From Shewanella woodyi ATCC 51908 (GTDB lineage Bacteria > Pseudomonadota > Gammaproteobacteria > Enterobacterales > Shewanellaceae), in NCBI RefSeq assembly GCF_000019525.1, contig NC_010506.1:992001-1056000 (forward strand): a stretch of DNA of 64,000 bases, in the 5' to 3' direction. The notes beneath the pieces are model-generated. The model saw only the letters and a program-made list of their open reading frames with translations. It made no database searches and was not told the origin of the DNA. Positions 35,007-42,960 of the stretch are shown here, in pieces. A program made the position numbers and the translations under genes. The stretch's first letter is position 1, and each line of letters begins with the position of its first letter.

Positions 35007-36418
35007 TACAAAAACCTAGTTATTGCTAAGACGGCACTGCGTTCAGTGTTTGTAGAATCGGATAGCCGGGTTTGCCAGTAAGGATTGTAGAGATTGCCAT
35101 ACTCATGGCGGCCATCGGCTCGACTCCAAGATGAGGTCCGGGCCATCAAGTCGTGTGGTCGTGAGTAGTAGACCTGCGCTGCAGAAAGGGCGGTCATTCT
35201 GTCACCTAGCATCTCCTCATTGGTGGCGGGGTTTGTGTGCTCTTCACCTGCCGTCACAGTGCTTGTTGTGCGCACACTGTTTTGAGGCTTGGAAACAACA
35301 ACGGCGATATTCCGTCCGCTACTTCTGTTATTTCCTCTCTCAGATAGGCCATAGAAAGGTTGGATACCACTGTACCAGCCACGGGTTTCCTGATCGTAAC
35401 CTGCATACCTTGCCGCGGTTCCATTGGTACGCCGGCTTGACCCCCAGTAATTTCTATTCCCTATTCTTCGGATATCGGCTCTGTTATCTGAGCGCGTGCC
35501 TCCCCAACCTAATGGGGTCTCTCTATAACCTCTCCAGCGACAACCTGACCAGCTACAGCGAAACTTTGAGAGGTGAAAACTGATGGTATCCATTGAGGTC
35601 CAAGTTTCCGCTTTGCTACTGTCTCTATCATTGTTTGAGATCAGCTCACTGCCGCCTGTTTTATAGGTTCTCCAACGGATTGGGAAAAAACTAAGCGACC
35701 AAGGAAACCCCAATTTATAGCTGCGTTTTTTCGCGAAGGGATCACGAGAGTTCATGGTTACCGTGATGAAATCTTTAAATTGCTTCGACTTGTTTCTGTG
35801 GGAGCCACGGGTATGGCGTTTTTGGAAATCAATCCAATGATCTTTTATATCCCCTAACATTTGAGGATTCTGAAGAAGATCTAATCTAGCATTGGGGTCA
35901 TTTGCCTTTACTATCTTTCCAGCGGTATTAAATGAGCTAAGAAGTCCTGCATAGTGGATGATCTGCTGAGAGGTTGTGAGGGCATATAACATGGCGTTTT
36001 CAGCATAAATTAGTGCTTCGAAAACAGGTTGAGCGACTGTGTTAATCGCACCGACAGCACTTTTAATCCCAGAAAGTGCTTGTCCTAGATAGGGAACCCA
36101 GCAGAGGAAATTACAGGCATTTTCGGCAAATTTGTCGGTCATATTAAACCAAGACGAGAGTCCAACCATCTGGGCGACTGCAACCTGATTGGCAACAGAT
36201 GCTCTGTTGGTGTATGCCTTAAAATTAAAGTCGCGGGCGGCGATGGTTGCCACACTGTAGGCGGTATTATCTGCTGTATTTTGTAACTTAGTGCCGTTTA
36301 AATTTAGCTGTGATGCATTAAAACTAAAAAGCACTACCATAAGTGCAAAAGACATAAGAATTAAGGACAGAACCATCGCCTGTCCCTTGTGTCGTGTCAG
36401 CATACGTCCATGCTCCAT
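35006..36418 (-). CDS. tadG: TadG-like pilus assembly protein
   Basis: A 470-aa protein whose N-terminus (RHKGQAMVLSLILMSFALMV) matches the putative TadG-like/TadE-like start region, including a GQAM prepilin-type motif, but with Leu instead of Glu at position +5. The helix (LILMSFALMVVLFSF) is followed by NGTKLQNTADNTAYSVATIA, typical of TadG. A large Arg-, Trp- and Tyr-rich domain (about 200-420) shows no von Willebrand A motif such as DxSxS. It lies 75 bp after the second Flp pilin gene, so it may have its own ribosome site within the same transcript. Confidence 0.8.
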   Translation of the reverse strand: MEHGRMLTRHKGQAMVLSLILMSFALMVVLFSFNASQLNLNGTKLQNTADNTAYSVATIAARDFNFKAYTNRASVANQVAVAQMVGLSSWFNMTDKFAENACNFLCWVPYLGQALSGIKSAVGAINTVAQPVFEALIYAENAMLYALTTSQQIIHYAGLLSSFNTAGKIVKANDPNARLDLLQNPQMLGDIKDHWIDFQKRHTRGSHRNKSKQFKDFITVTMNSRDPFAKKRSYKLGFPWSLSFFPIRWRTYKTGGSELISNNDRDSSKAETWTSMDTISFHLSKFRCSWSGCRWRGYRETPLGWGGTRSDNRADIRRIGNRNYWGSSRRTNGTAARYAGYDQETRGWYSGIQPFYGLSERGNNRSSGRNIAVVVSKPQNSVRTTSTVTAGEEHTNPATNEEMLGDRMTALSAAQVYYSRPHDLMARTSSWSRADGRHEYGNLYNPYWQTRLSDSTNTERSAVLAITRFL

Positions 36419-36493
36419 TGCTGGTTTTGTGCGATATCTACAATTCAGGTAAATATGATGAGGTTTAATGTTTTAGCTTTAGATTTCCGATAC

Positions 36494-36784
36494 TCAATCG
36501 ACACCTGTACCGCCACCTCCACCGCTTGCCCCATTGGCACCTTCGTTATAGTTACCTAAGTTGTAATCTTGATCGGCAACACCTGTTGCACTCGCTGAGG
36601 ATTGCTGGGCTGCAGTGATTTGACCTTGGGAGTCTTGACCTGATACCTCAGAGGAGAGTCCGGAGACTTGATTGCGTACGGTCTGGCCAAAGAAGCTATA
36701 TACGCCGATGGCTGACACAGCAATAAGCGCAACTATGATGATATATTCAGTCATTCCCTGACCGAGACTTTTAAATTTGGTCAT
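36494..36784 (-). CDS. flp: Flp-type pilin (longer paralogue)
   Basis: A 96-aa class IVb prepilin. The leader MTKFKSLG is cut before QGMTEYIIIVALIA, with Glu at +5 and Tyr at +6. The hydrophobic helix continues SAIGVYSFFGQ. The mature part ends in a Gly-rich tail (ASGGGGGTGVD) that the other pilin lacks. It shares the sequence VRNQVSGLSSEVSGQ with the other copy (IRNQVAGLSSEMSGQ), so the pair arose by duplication. The two genes are separated by 75 bp containing a perfect 13-bp stem-loop. Confidence 0.92.
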   Translation of the reverse strand: MTKFKSLGQGMTEYIIIVALIAVSAIGVYSFFGQTVRNQVSGLSSEVSGQDSQGQITAAQQSSASATGVADQDYNLGNYNEGANGASGGGGGTGVD

Positions 36785-36817
36785 AGGTTAAATTCCTTTT
36801 TACTAACGAGTAATATC

Positions 36818-36854
36818 ATGAGTTAGCAGAGGGAGGGGGCTTCTGCTAACTCAT
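36818..36854 (-). promoter_or_regulatory. Perfect 13-bp stem-loop between the two Flp pilin genes
   Basis: Positions 36818-36830 and 36842-36854 are perfectly complementary (arm ATGAGTTAGCAGA) around an 11-base G-rich loop. On the transcribed minus strand it is not followed by a T-run. It lies after the stop of the first pilin and before the ribosome site (AAGGAA) of the second. mRNA processing, 3' protection of the first pilin message or partial termination would all set the ratio of the first pilin to the rest of the operon. Confidence 0.6.
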
Positions 36855-36859
36855 CTCAG

Positions 36860-37123
36860 TTAGTTGCCTTGATCTGCACCTTCATTGTAATTGCCGAGGT
36901 TGTAATCTTCATCGGCATTAGTTGTTGCATCAGCAGCGGAGCCTTGAGCAGCAGTGATTTGAGCATTTGCATTTTGACCAGACATTTCAGACGATAGGCC
37001 TGCAACTTGATTTCGGATTGTTTGACCAAAAAAGCTGTATACGCCAATTGCAGAAACGGCAATCAGGGCTACAATGATAATATATTCAGTCATGCCTTGA
37101 CCGCGTTGTTTGTTTTTTAACAT
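36860..37123 (-). CDS. flp: Flp-type pilin (first in the operon, probably the major pilin)
   Basis: An 87-aa class IVb prepilin. The leader MLKNKQRG precedes QGMTEYIIIVALIA; the helix continues SAIGVYSFFGQTIRNQVAGL. The mature tail is acidic and Asn-rich (DEDYNLGNYNEGADQGN). A strong ribosome site (AAGGAG) precedes the ATG. As the first gene after the promoter region and with a stem-loop behind it, it is likely the most abundant product, hence the major pilin. A prepilin peptidase (TadV/CpaA) is needed to process it but is not encoded in this window. Confidence 0.93.
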   Translation of the reverse strand: MLKNKQRGQGMTEYIIIVALIAVSAIGVYSFFGQTIRNQVAGLSSEMSGQNANAQITAAQGSAADATTNADEDYNLGNYNEGADQGN

Positions 37124-37161
37124 TCCTTCTCTCCTTGAGAATATAATAATACAGTTATCCG

Positions 37162-37190
37162 TATATTATACTGAATGAAATGAGTCTCAA
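37162..37190 (-). promoter_or_regulatory. Candidate promoter for the flp-tad operon
   Basis: On the minus strand TTGAGA (37190-37185) is followed after 16 bases by TAATAT (37167-37162), close to a -35/-10 pair; a TATAAT overlaps it at 37170-37165 but would have a 14-base spacer. It lies about 40 bp upstream of the first pilin start. The -35 match is partial, so activation, for instance by the adjacent LuxR/CsgD-like regulator, is plausible. Visual assignment only. Confidence 0.35.
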
Positions 37191-37241
37191 TTATTAGAAA
37201 GGATAATATTAACATCGTGTATACATTCTTTCGGATAGGTT

Positions 37242-37874
37242 TTAATTAATCTCCATTCCTTGGTTATAGGCTAGTAATAAATGACTACGGTTTCTTATGT
37301 TGGTCTTTTTGTAAATATTTTGCATATGCATTTTTATTGTGTTAATCGAAACATTTAATTGATGGGCGACCTGCTCATTACTAAAACCATTGCAAACTAG
37401 GGATAATACCTCTTTCTCTTTTTTAGTTGTTGAGGTGATTAATAAGACCTGTCCTTCTGACAGAGTTTGTTTTTGATAGTTTAAAATGAATTTAGAGAGA
37501 GCTTCATTGCTAAAGTAAAGGTTACCTTTAAGGATCTTAGATATTGTTTCCAATAAAAGGTGAGCTGGAGCATCAGATGAGACAGATGCTCTAAAGCCAA
37601 GTTTTATAAGGGAAACTTCATCATCAATTGATAGCTTGTTACAGATGGCAATATGAAAACCATCGGAAAGCAGGCTCTTTTCAATATTTTGAATATCATT
37701 AGAAACAGAGCTCATAAAGTGCAATAAGATTTTTTGCTTCTCTTGGCAATTACTCCATGCGTTCACAAGATTCTTACTTTGATTTACTTTTAGGTTTAAA
37801 AAACCTGCCGTACTTTTCAATAAAAGTAAGTTGTTTTCTGTGAGTTTTGGAGTAAAAATTTCGCCATCAAACAT
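37242..37874 (-). CDS. LuxR/CsgD-like transcriptional regulator of the Tad block
   Basis: A 210-aa regulator with a C-terminal LuxR-type helix-turn-helix (TKKEKEVLSLVCNGFSNEQV then ALQ-free HQLNVSINTIKMHMQNIYKK, about residues 150-190). The N-terminal ~130 aa resemble a degenerate receiver of the CsgD/VpsT kind (LLLLKSTAGFLNLKV, KILLHFMSSVSND) and lack an obvious Asp phosphorylation site with its Lys partner. AAGGAA precedes the ATG. It lies immediately upstream of the pilin genes in the same direction, 118 bp away, so it is the natural candidate to control pilus expression. Related regulators respond to c-di-GMP in some species; I see no basis to decide that here. Confidence 0.85.
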   Translation of the reverse strand: MFDGEIFTPKLTENNLLLLKSTAGFLNLKVNQSKNLVNAWSNCQEKQKILLHFMSSVSNDIQNIEKSLLSDGFHIAICNKLSIDDEVSLIKLGFRASVSSDAPAHLLLETISKILKGNLYFSNEALSKFILNYQKQTLSEGQVLLITSTTKKEKEVLSLVCNGFSNEQVAHQLNVSINTIKMHMQNIYKKTNIRNRSHLLLAYNQGMEIN

Positions 37875-38204
37875 CTCATTTCCTTATGACATCTAACTGA
37901 TGTACCGCTGTAGTTACTAGTTCCTTGGTATTAGAAATATATTTTTCTATACCGCGAGAAGCTACTTTTTTCAGTTATTAGTGATTGTATATAAGTGTGT
38001 AACAATCGCAACAGTTAGTTAACCTGTGGTTGATCATTAGAGGAGGTGAAGTCTCTTTTTTGAGAAGAGAGGCCTTGGTTTATCATTGCTTTAGCTTGGA
38101 ATTGGAGAGAAACATGACGTCATATTCAATTTCGATATTTACGTTTGGTATGGGTCGATGTTTATAAAAATGGAAATATAACCTGCTATATTCCCATAGT
38201 TATT
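37875..38204. other. 330-bp intergenic region upstream of the Tad regulator
   Basis: AT-rich DNA between the regulator start and the stop of the M16 partner gene. It holds the presumptive promoter of the regulator, several T/A runs, and a 17-codon open frame on the plus strand (listed separately). No terminator with a clear T-run and no repeat is obvious. Confidence 0.5.
38115..38168 (+). other. Possible 17-codon micro-ORF
   Basis: A plus-strand frame MTSYSISIFTFGMGRCL with ATG at 38115, GGAGAG six bases before it and a stop at 38166-38168. The ribosome site is better than chance for so short a frame, but no promoter or downstream gene supports it. It would be antisense-divergent to the regulator. 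Kept only as a candidate. Confidence 0.2.
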
Positions 38205-39716
38205 TTATGGTTTTATTTGATTAATTGTCCACTCGGGTAACTTGTCTTCTAGGTCCTTAATTATAAGATCGACATCCCCACGTATTAATATAGTTGGAGG
38301 GGTAGAGAAAATAGTTTGAGCCATATTCTGCACAGTTTTGGCGCTGAGTTGATTTACTGTTTTCTCTTGTGATAAATCAGTGTTCTGTCTTCCCTGAGAA
38401 AGCTGTTTTATATAGCGAGAAAATGCTGCATTGATGGATTGTGATGCCAAAAGATATTTGCTCTTTTCATGTATCTTAAGAGCGGATAGTTCAGCGGCTT
38501 TTAGCTCTGACTCACTGGCGAGCGCTAAGTGATCGAGAATACCTGAGATAAAGGCGCCAGTATGTTGTCTTTGCGTGCTGCCATAAAATTTAAGCGTACG
38601 CGCTTGAGGGTTATCGAAACACCTACCATATATGCCATAGGTAAGGCCTCGCTTCTCCCTTAAATCATAATAGAGCCTGCCGGAAAAGCTCCGCCCTAGC
38701 CAGCTTGCCAACAGTTGGCAGCTAAGGGGATCGCTCTCATCTAGAGAGGGAGTGGTGTTCGTTAACTCATCATCGACTATGGGTAAACGATACCCCACTC
38801 TCACTTGAGTTTGGATGGCACCAGGAGCATCTATGATGTAGAGCTGCTTTTGCGGGTTTTGAGTAAAGACCTCCTGTAGCGGTTTGCGATAGGCGAGGTC
38901 GGCACTGACCTTCCGCTCTTTATTAACGCTGGTGGTCGGTAGGTTCAGAGTTAGCATCTTAGCTAATTCGGCCACCATGTCGTTTGTATTTGATGAAACA
39001 AGTAGATGCCAGCTGGAGCCTGCTAATAGCGCTTGTTGCTGCTCAATTAGCTCTTTTGGGCTGAGCTCATTTTGAAGGGCAGCATTATGTAAATTTAGAT
39101 TATAGGGGTGGTGCTGGCCGAGTATTTTTTTTGCCCATACCTTGTCTATCTCACCGCCACTATAGGCATTGATATGTTTATTGAGTTTTAATTGCCGACG
39201 AACGGTATCGAGATCGATTGAATCGAAGGCGTCCGTTTGCCAGCTGCCCATCAATAGTGTCAGGGCCTGAACTGCTTCTATTTCTGGGCAGGCCAGTTGT
39301 AAGGCGATGCTGTGCATGCCAGCTTGCACTCGAAAGCTCTCGATACAGGAGAGTTTTGATGTCGCAGCTAGGGTGTAAGCTCTCTGATAGAGGGCGCTGC
39401 TGATCAGATCAATATTGTTAAATGGGTGCTTGGGATTAACAAGTACCAAACTGAGGTAGGTTAATTTTGATCGACTCGGCGGGTACTGATGTAGGGCGAC
39501 ACTCTTAGTGAGCTCATTCACCTTCCATACGTTATCATCTATCTGACCTAAGTTGACTTGGGGGGCACCATTAAGCCCTTTGAAATCAGATATAACAGGC
39601 TCTTTGGTGTCAGTGAATACTAACTTGGTCTGTTGGCAAGCTGACAGGCTAATTGTTAACAGTAAGCTGCAGATGAGTGCATTGGCCTTGGACAATATCA
39701 AAGTGCTTTGCTTCAT
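38205..39716 (-). CDS. M16-family peptidase-like lipoprotein, non-catalytic partner
   Basis: A 503-aa lipoprotein (lipobox LSAC near residue 27) with two M16-like domains. It lacks the HxxEH zinc site but keeps the C-terminal substrate-positioning segment DLREKRGLTYGIYG (about residues 350-363), with its Arg and Tyr. This is the usual division of labour in bacterial heterodimeric M16 proteases: the neighbouring gene supplies the zinc site and this one the partner. The start overlaps the partner's stop by 4 bp (ATGA), implying coupled expression. Expected location is the periplasmic side of a membrane. Confidence 0.88.
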   Translation of the reverse strand: MKQSTLILSKANALICSLLLTISLSACQQTKLVFTDTKEPVISDFKGLNGAPQVNLGQIDDNVWKVNELTKSVALHQYPPSRSKLTYLSLVLVNPKHPFNNIDLISSALYQRAYTLAATSKLSCIESFRVQAGMHSIALQLACPEIEAVQALTLLMGSWQTDAFDSIDLDTVRRQLKLNKHINAYSGGEIDKVWAKKILGQHHPYNLNLHNAALQNELSPKELIEQQQALLAGSSWHLLVSSNTNDMVAELAKMLTLNLPTTSVNKERKVSADLAYRKPLQEVFTQNPQKQLYIIDAPGAIQTQVRVGYRLPIVDDELTNTTPSLDESDPLSCQLLASWLGRSFSGRLYYDLREKRGLTYGIYGRCFDNPQARTLKFYGSTQRQHTGAFISGILDHLALASESELKAAELSALKIHEKSKYLLASQSINAAFSRYIKQLSQGRQNTDLSQEKTVNQLSAKTVQNMAQTIFSTPPTILIRGDVDLIIKDLEDKLPEWTINQIKP

Positions 39717-41164
39717 AAAACACTCTCCTCAAGACTGTTACTCACGCTTTCTGGTAAAAACTCAAGCAGGGCTTTTGTCCATCTTATATACCAAGGAGGC
39801 AGAAGATCGAGTCTGACGTAACCTTGGTTAAAGTAAGTGTTTGCCACTGCTTGTATCTGCTCATTTGTGACTGCATTAATTCGCTCCCATGGGCCTGTTA
39901 ATGGAACTAGTTTATCCCTTGCTTGGGTGGCAGAAAGATGACGGGCGAGTCTAGATGGTTGATCAAGTCGTCGAAGGCTTTGGTTAAGCCAGTTGGCTTT
40001 TAGCTGTTCAAGTGATGCGCTATCTATGCCCTGTTTGGCAATATTACTGATCATCTGCTGCACATTTTTTGTTAGTTGATCGAGCGAAGCTCTGGCTCTG
40101 GGAACCACCACTAGATTGCTCACCCCCATTAGCTCCATAGAGAGAGGAATAGAGTATGTGAGTAGTTGCTCTGGATCTGTCAGGCCGCTTTGTTTAATTA
40201 AGCTGGCGCGATTTTGAAACAGGTAAGCCTCCAGTAGTGTAACTGCTTCTGCGTCTTTGTCTTGTTGCCCTACAGTGTGCCAAGCGAGTAAAAGGGCGGG
40301 CCAAGGACCACGATCGTCGATGATCTCACCGTGGACGTATCGGTTTTCAAGTTTTATTGCAGCTTGTGAGTCTGCTGCTGTTTTTTCTGGGGGCTGGGAG
40401 AGAGGCTGCCACTGCCCAAATGCACTGTCTATCCAGCTATTTGTCTCCTGCGTGTAACCGCCGACTATGCTTATCTGCGCGGCATCGGGGCGGTAATGAT
40501 GTTGATGAAAAAGAGTGAGCTGCTTGACCGTTGCCTTGCTTACATCCTCTTTACTGCCGATAACCGAATGGCCATAAGGTGTTCCCTTAGCCTGTGTCAG
40601 TAGAAACTCCATAGCATCACGCACATAAGCTTGATTATCTATGGTGGTCGCCATCTCCTCCAATACTGTAGCCTGCTGATTTTTAACGGTTTCAGGTGTC
40701 AGGTTTGGGCGAATAAAACGGTCGGCTTCGAGCCAAAGAGCAAGCTCCAAGGCTTCCGATGGGAGGGTGAGATAGTAGTTAGTAAAATCGAAGAAGGTTG
40801 AGGCGTTAAACTGCCCACTGAGGGCGCTCATGGTCTGAGCATAGCTGTCGCCGGGAGCATTTTCACTGCCCTTAAAGAGCATATGTTCAAACAGGTGAGC
40901 GTAGCCAGTTTGTCCAACTATCTCATCTCTGGATCCGATACTAAATTGGGTGGCAATGGAAACACTGCGACTAGATGGGATAGGCAGTAGCCTAAGCTGG
41001 AGACCGTTATCCAGTTCTCGGTAGGAGATAGTCTGCTCTAGGGAATAAAGAGGAGCTGCCATCTGCGCTAACTCGTGTCCATGGCTCTGGTTTGAGAGCA
41101 GTGCAGTTAAGCCAAATAGGAGGTACTTGTTCAGGGGAAGACTCCATCGCCATAGGTTATTCAT
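39713..41164 (-). CDS. M16-family zinc metallopeptidase, catalytic subunit
   Basis: A 483-aa exported protein (N-terminal hydrophobic leader LLFGLTALLSNQSHG). The inverted zinc motif HLFEH is in YAHLFEHMLFKGSENA (about residues 84-99), followed by the second metal-ligand Glu region NQQATVLEEMATTID (about 163-177). The second half carries the inactive M16 fold. It precedes and overlaps the lipoprotein partner gene. Family members degrade periplasmic peptides; the physiological substrate is not evident. Confidence 0.92.
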   Translation of the reverse strand: MNNLWRWSLPLNKYLLFGLTALLSNQSHGHELAQMAAPLYSLEQTISYRELDNGLQLRLLPIPSSRSVSIATQFSIGSRDEIVGQTGYAHLFEHMLFKGSENAPGDSYAQTMSALSGQFNASTFFDFTNYYLTLPSEALELALWLEADRFIRPNLTPETVKNQQATVLEEMATTIDNQAYVRDAMEFLLTQAKGTPYGHSVIGSKEDVSKATVKQLTLFHQHHYRPDAAQISIVGGYTQETNSWIDSAFGQWQPLSQPPEKTAADSQAAIKLENRYVHGEIIDDRGPWPALLLAWHTVGQQDKDAEAVTLLEAYLFQNRASLIKQSGLTDPEQLLTYSIPLSMELMGVSNLVVVPRARASLDQLTKNVQQMISNIAKQGIDSASLEQLKANWLNQSLRRLDQPSRLARHLSATQARDKLVPLTGPWERINAVTNEQIQAVANTYFNQGYVRLDLLPPWYIRWTKALLEFLPESVSNSLEESVL

Positions 41165-41230
41165 ATTTATATCAGCTTTACCGAAATAAGTACCAGATAT
41201 TTAATGTAATTGCTTATATCCTCCCCCCAA

Positions 41231-42787
41231 TTAGCTCTTTATCTCCAGTCGTTTCGCTAGTCTGTGTAGGTTGCCTGGGTCTACTTTCAGTGCACGAGCG
41301 GTTGCCGCCCACTGCCCATTGTGACCATTTAAAGTATGCAGAATAAAGTTGGCCTGAAACTCATCGGTGGCACGCTTTAAGCTAGTGGCTTCGCCTGTCT
41401 CATCTGGGCTAAATTTGTTGTTTTTGCCGAGTAAACTAGGGGGCTGAGGCAATGAGTTGGACTCGACAATATCAAAATGTTGTGGATGGATCTTTGTTAG
41501 GCCATCGCTGGTTTGTGCTTTGGCTAAAACGGCGGCGCGGTGCAGCGCATGTTCCAACTCCCGCACATTTCCCGGCCATTGGTACTGCTTAAGCAAGTGC
41601 AGACTGGCGGGGGTTAAGGTTAAACTTGTTATCCCTAGTTTTTGCCTACAACGCTCGACAAAATAACCACTTAAAAGAGAGATATCCTCGCCTCTGTCAC
41701 GTAGCGCAGGCACCAGAAGAGGGAATACGCTGAGCCTATGGTAGAGATCAGCGCGAAAGTTTCCGGCTAAGATCTCCTGTTTTAGATCCTTGTTGGTTGC
41801 GGCGATAATTCTAACATCGACTTTACGACTGCGATCGTCGCCAATTTTTTGCAGATCGCCATATTGAAGCACCCTCAGCAGCTTTGCCTGTAGATTAAGT
41901 GGCAGCTCGCCTATCTCATCAAGAAATAGCGTGCCCTTATCTGCCAGTTCGAACTTACCGCTTCGATGGCTGATGGCCCCTGTGAATGCCCCTTTAACAT
42001 GGCCAAAGAGTTCGCTTTCGGCAATCGACTCAGGTAGTGCTGCGCAGTTTAGGTAGACGAGGGATGACTTTTTACGCTCAGAACCTAAGTGAACGGCTTT
42101 AGCGACCAGCTCCTTTCCTGTCCCTGTTTCACCTAAGATGAGTACATTGAGATCGGTAGAGGCGACGACATTAATCTCATGGGTGAGAGCCTGCATATTG
42201 GCTGACTGGCCTATCATCTCTACATCGTCTGTCATGCTGACATTCATCACACTGTCTGAGTTTTGTGATTCCAGAGCTAGCTTCTCTAGCTTATCTATCA
42301 TCAAGGCATTATTGAGTGATACCGAAGCGATTGCGCTTAGGTTGCGTAGTTCGCTATTGGTGAAGCGGTCAAACTGTTGAGGATCGAACCCGTCGATGGT
42401 GATGGCACCGATTAGTCGCTCATTGGCATATAAGGGGAGACCGATGCAAGCGTGTACTTTGAGTTCATCTCCTTGATTTGGGATCAAACCATCATAGGGA
42501 TCGGGTAGCTCACTATCCGATGGAAACCTCACTATATCTCCAGCTCGTGCGATCGCTTCAAGCCTTGGATGCTCCTCGACTAAAAATCGTCTGCCTAATA
42601 CATCTTCATTGAGGCCATTGATGGCAAGCGGGGTAAACTGCTGTCCCTGAAAGGCGAGGAGGGCGGCTGCATCACAGTTAAGGTTTTGCCTAATAATATC
42701 GAGAAGACGAGAGAAACGATCTCGATTTGATAAGCCTGAGGTGATATCCAGCGCGATTCGAGTTAACTCTGTTTGACTCAATGTCAT
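41231..42787 (-). CDS. norR: Nitric-oxide-responsive sigma-54 activator NorR
   Basis: A 518-aa regulator that senses NO through a mononuclear iron in its GAF domain and activates norB with sigma-54. The start at 42787 ([10 protein letters not shown]) matches the E. coli NorR N-terminus in register and has AGGGA eight bases upstream; the longer frame to 42844 does not. GAF domain: about residues 15-165 ([20 protein letters not shown]). AAA+ domain: Walker [16 protein letters not shown] (about 219-233), [10 protein letters not shown] (about 259-268), Walker [16 protein letters not shown]-terminal Fis-type [24 protein letters not shown] NorR-type site lies 69 bp upstream, so self-control is likely. 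Confidence 0.96.
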   Translation of the reverse strand: MTLSQTELTRIALDITSGLSNRDRFSRLLDIIRQNLNCDAAALLAFQGQQFTPLAINGLNEDVLGRRFLVEEHPRLEAIARAGDIVRFPSDSELPDPYDGLIPNQGDELKVHACIGLPLYANERLIGAITIDGFDPQQFDRFTNSELRNLSAIASVSLNNALMIDKLEKLALESQNSDSVMNVSMTDDVEMIGQSANMQALTHEINVVASTDLNVLILGETGTGKELVAKAVHLGSERKKSSLVYLNCAALPESIAESELFGHVKGAFTGAISHRSGKFELADKGTLFLDEIGELPLNLQAKLLRVLQYGDLQKIGDDRSRKVDVRIIAATNKDLKQEILAGNFRADLYHRLSVFPLLVPALRDRGEDISLLSGYFVERCRQKLGITSLTLTPASLHLLKQYQWPGNVRELEHALHRAAVLAKAQTSDGLTKIHPQHFDIVESNSLPQPPSLLGKNNKFSPDETGEATSLKRATDEFQANFILHTLNGHNGQWAATARALKVDPGNLHRLAKRLEIKS

Positions 42788-42855
42788 CTTAGATCCCTGG
42801 GCATGCATGTCTGCTCTCCGGCTGATTGGTTTGAATATGACCATAGGTATAGTAT

Positions 42856-42866
42856 GTCATTTTGAC
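42856..42866. promoter_or_regulatory. NorR-type site upstream of norR
   Basis: GTCATTTTGAC fits the GT-N7-AC pattern and is nearly symmetric (GTCA/TGAC). It lies in the gap between norB and norR, 69 bases before the norR start, and suggests autoregulation. Confidence 0.5.
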
Positions 42867-42921
42867 AATCATTGTGATGAGTTTTGACAAGGGTTAATCG
42901 GATGAAGGATTTTTGATTGAA

Positions 42922-42952
42922 GCTGCTTAAGGAGTCTAGTCCCTTAAGCAGC
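42922..42952 (-). terminator. Hairpin after norB
   Basis: A perfect 11-bp stem (GCTGCTTAAGG and its complement) with a 9-base loop lies 8 bp after the norB stop. There is no clean T-run beyond it on the minus strand, so it may act as an attenuating or 3'-protecting structure between norB and norR. Confidence 0.5.
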
Positions 42953-42960
42953 GAGTGATG

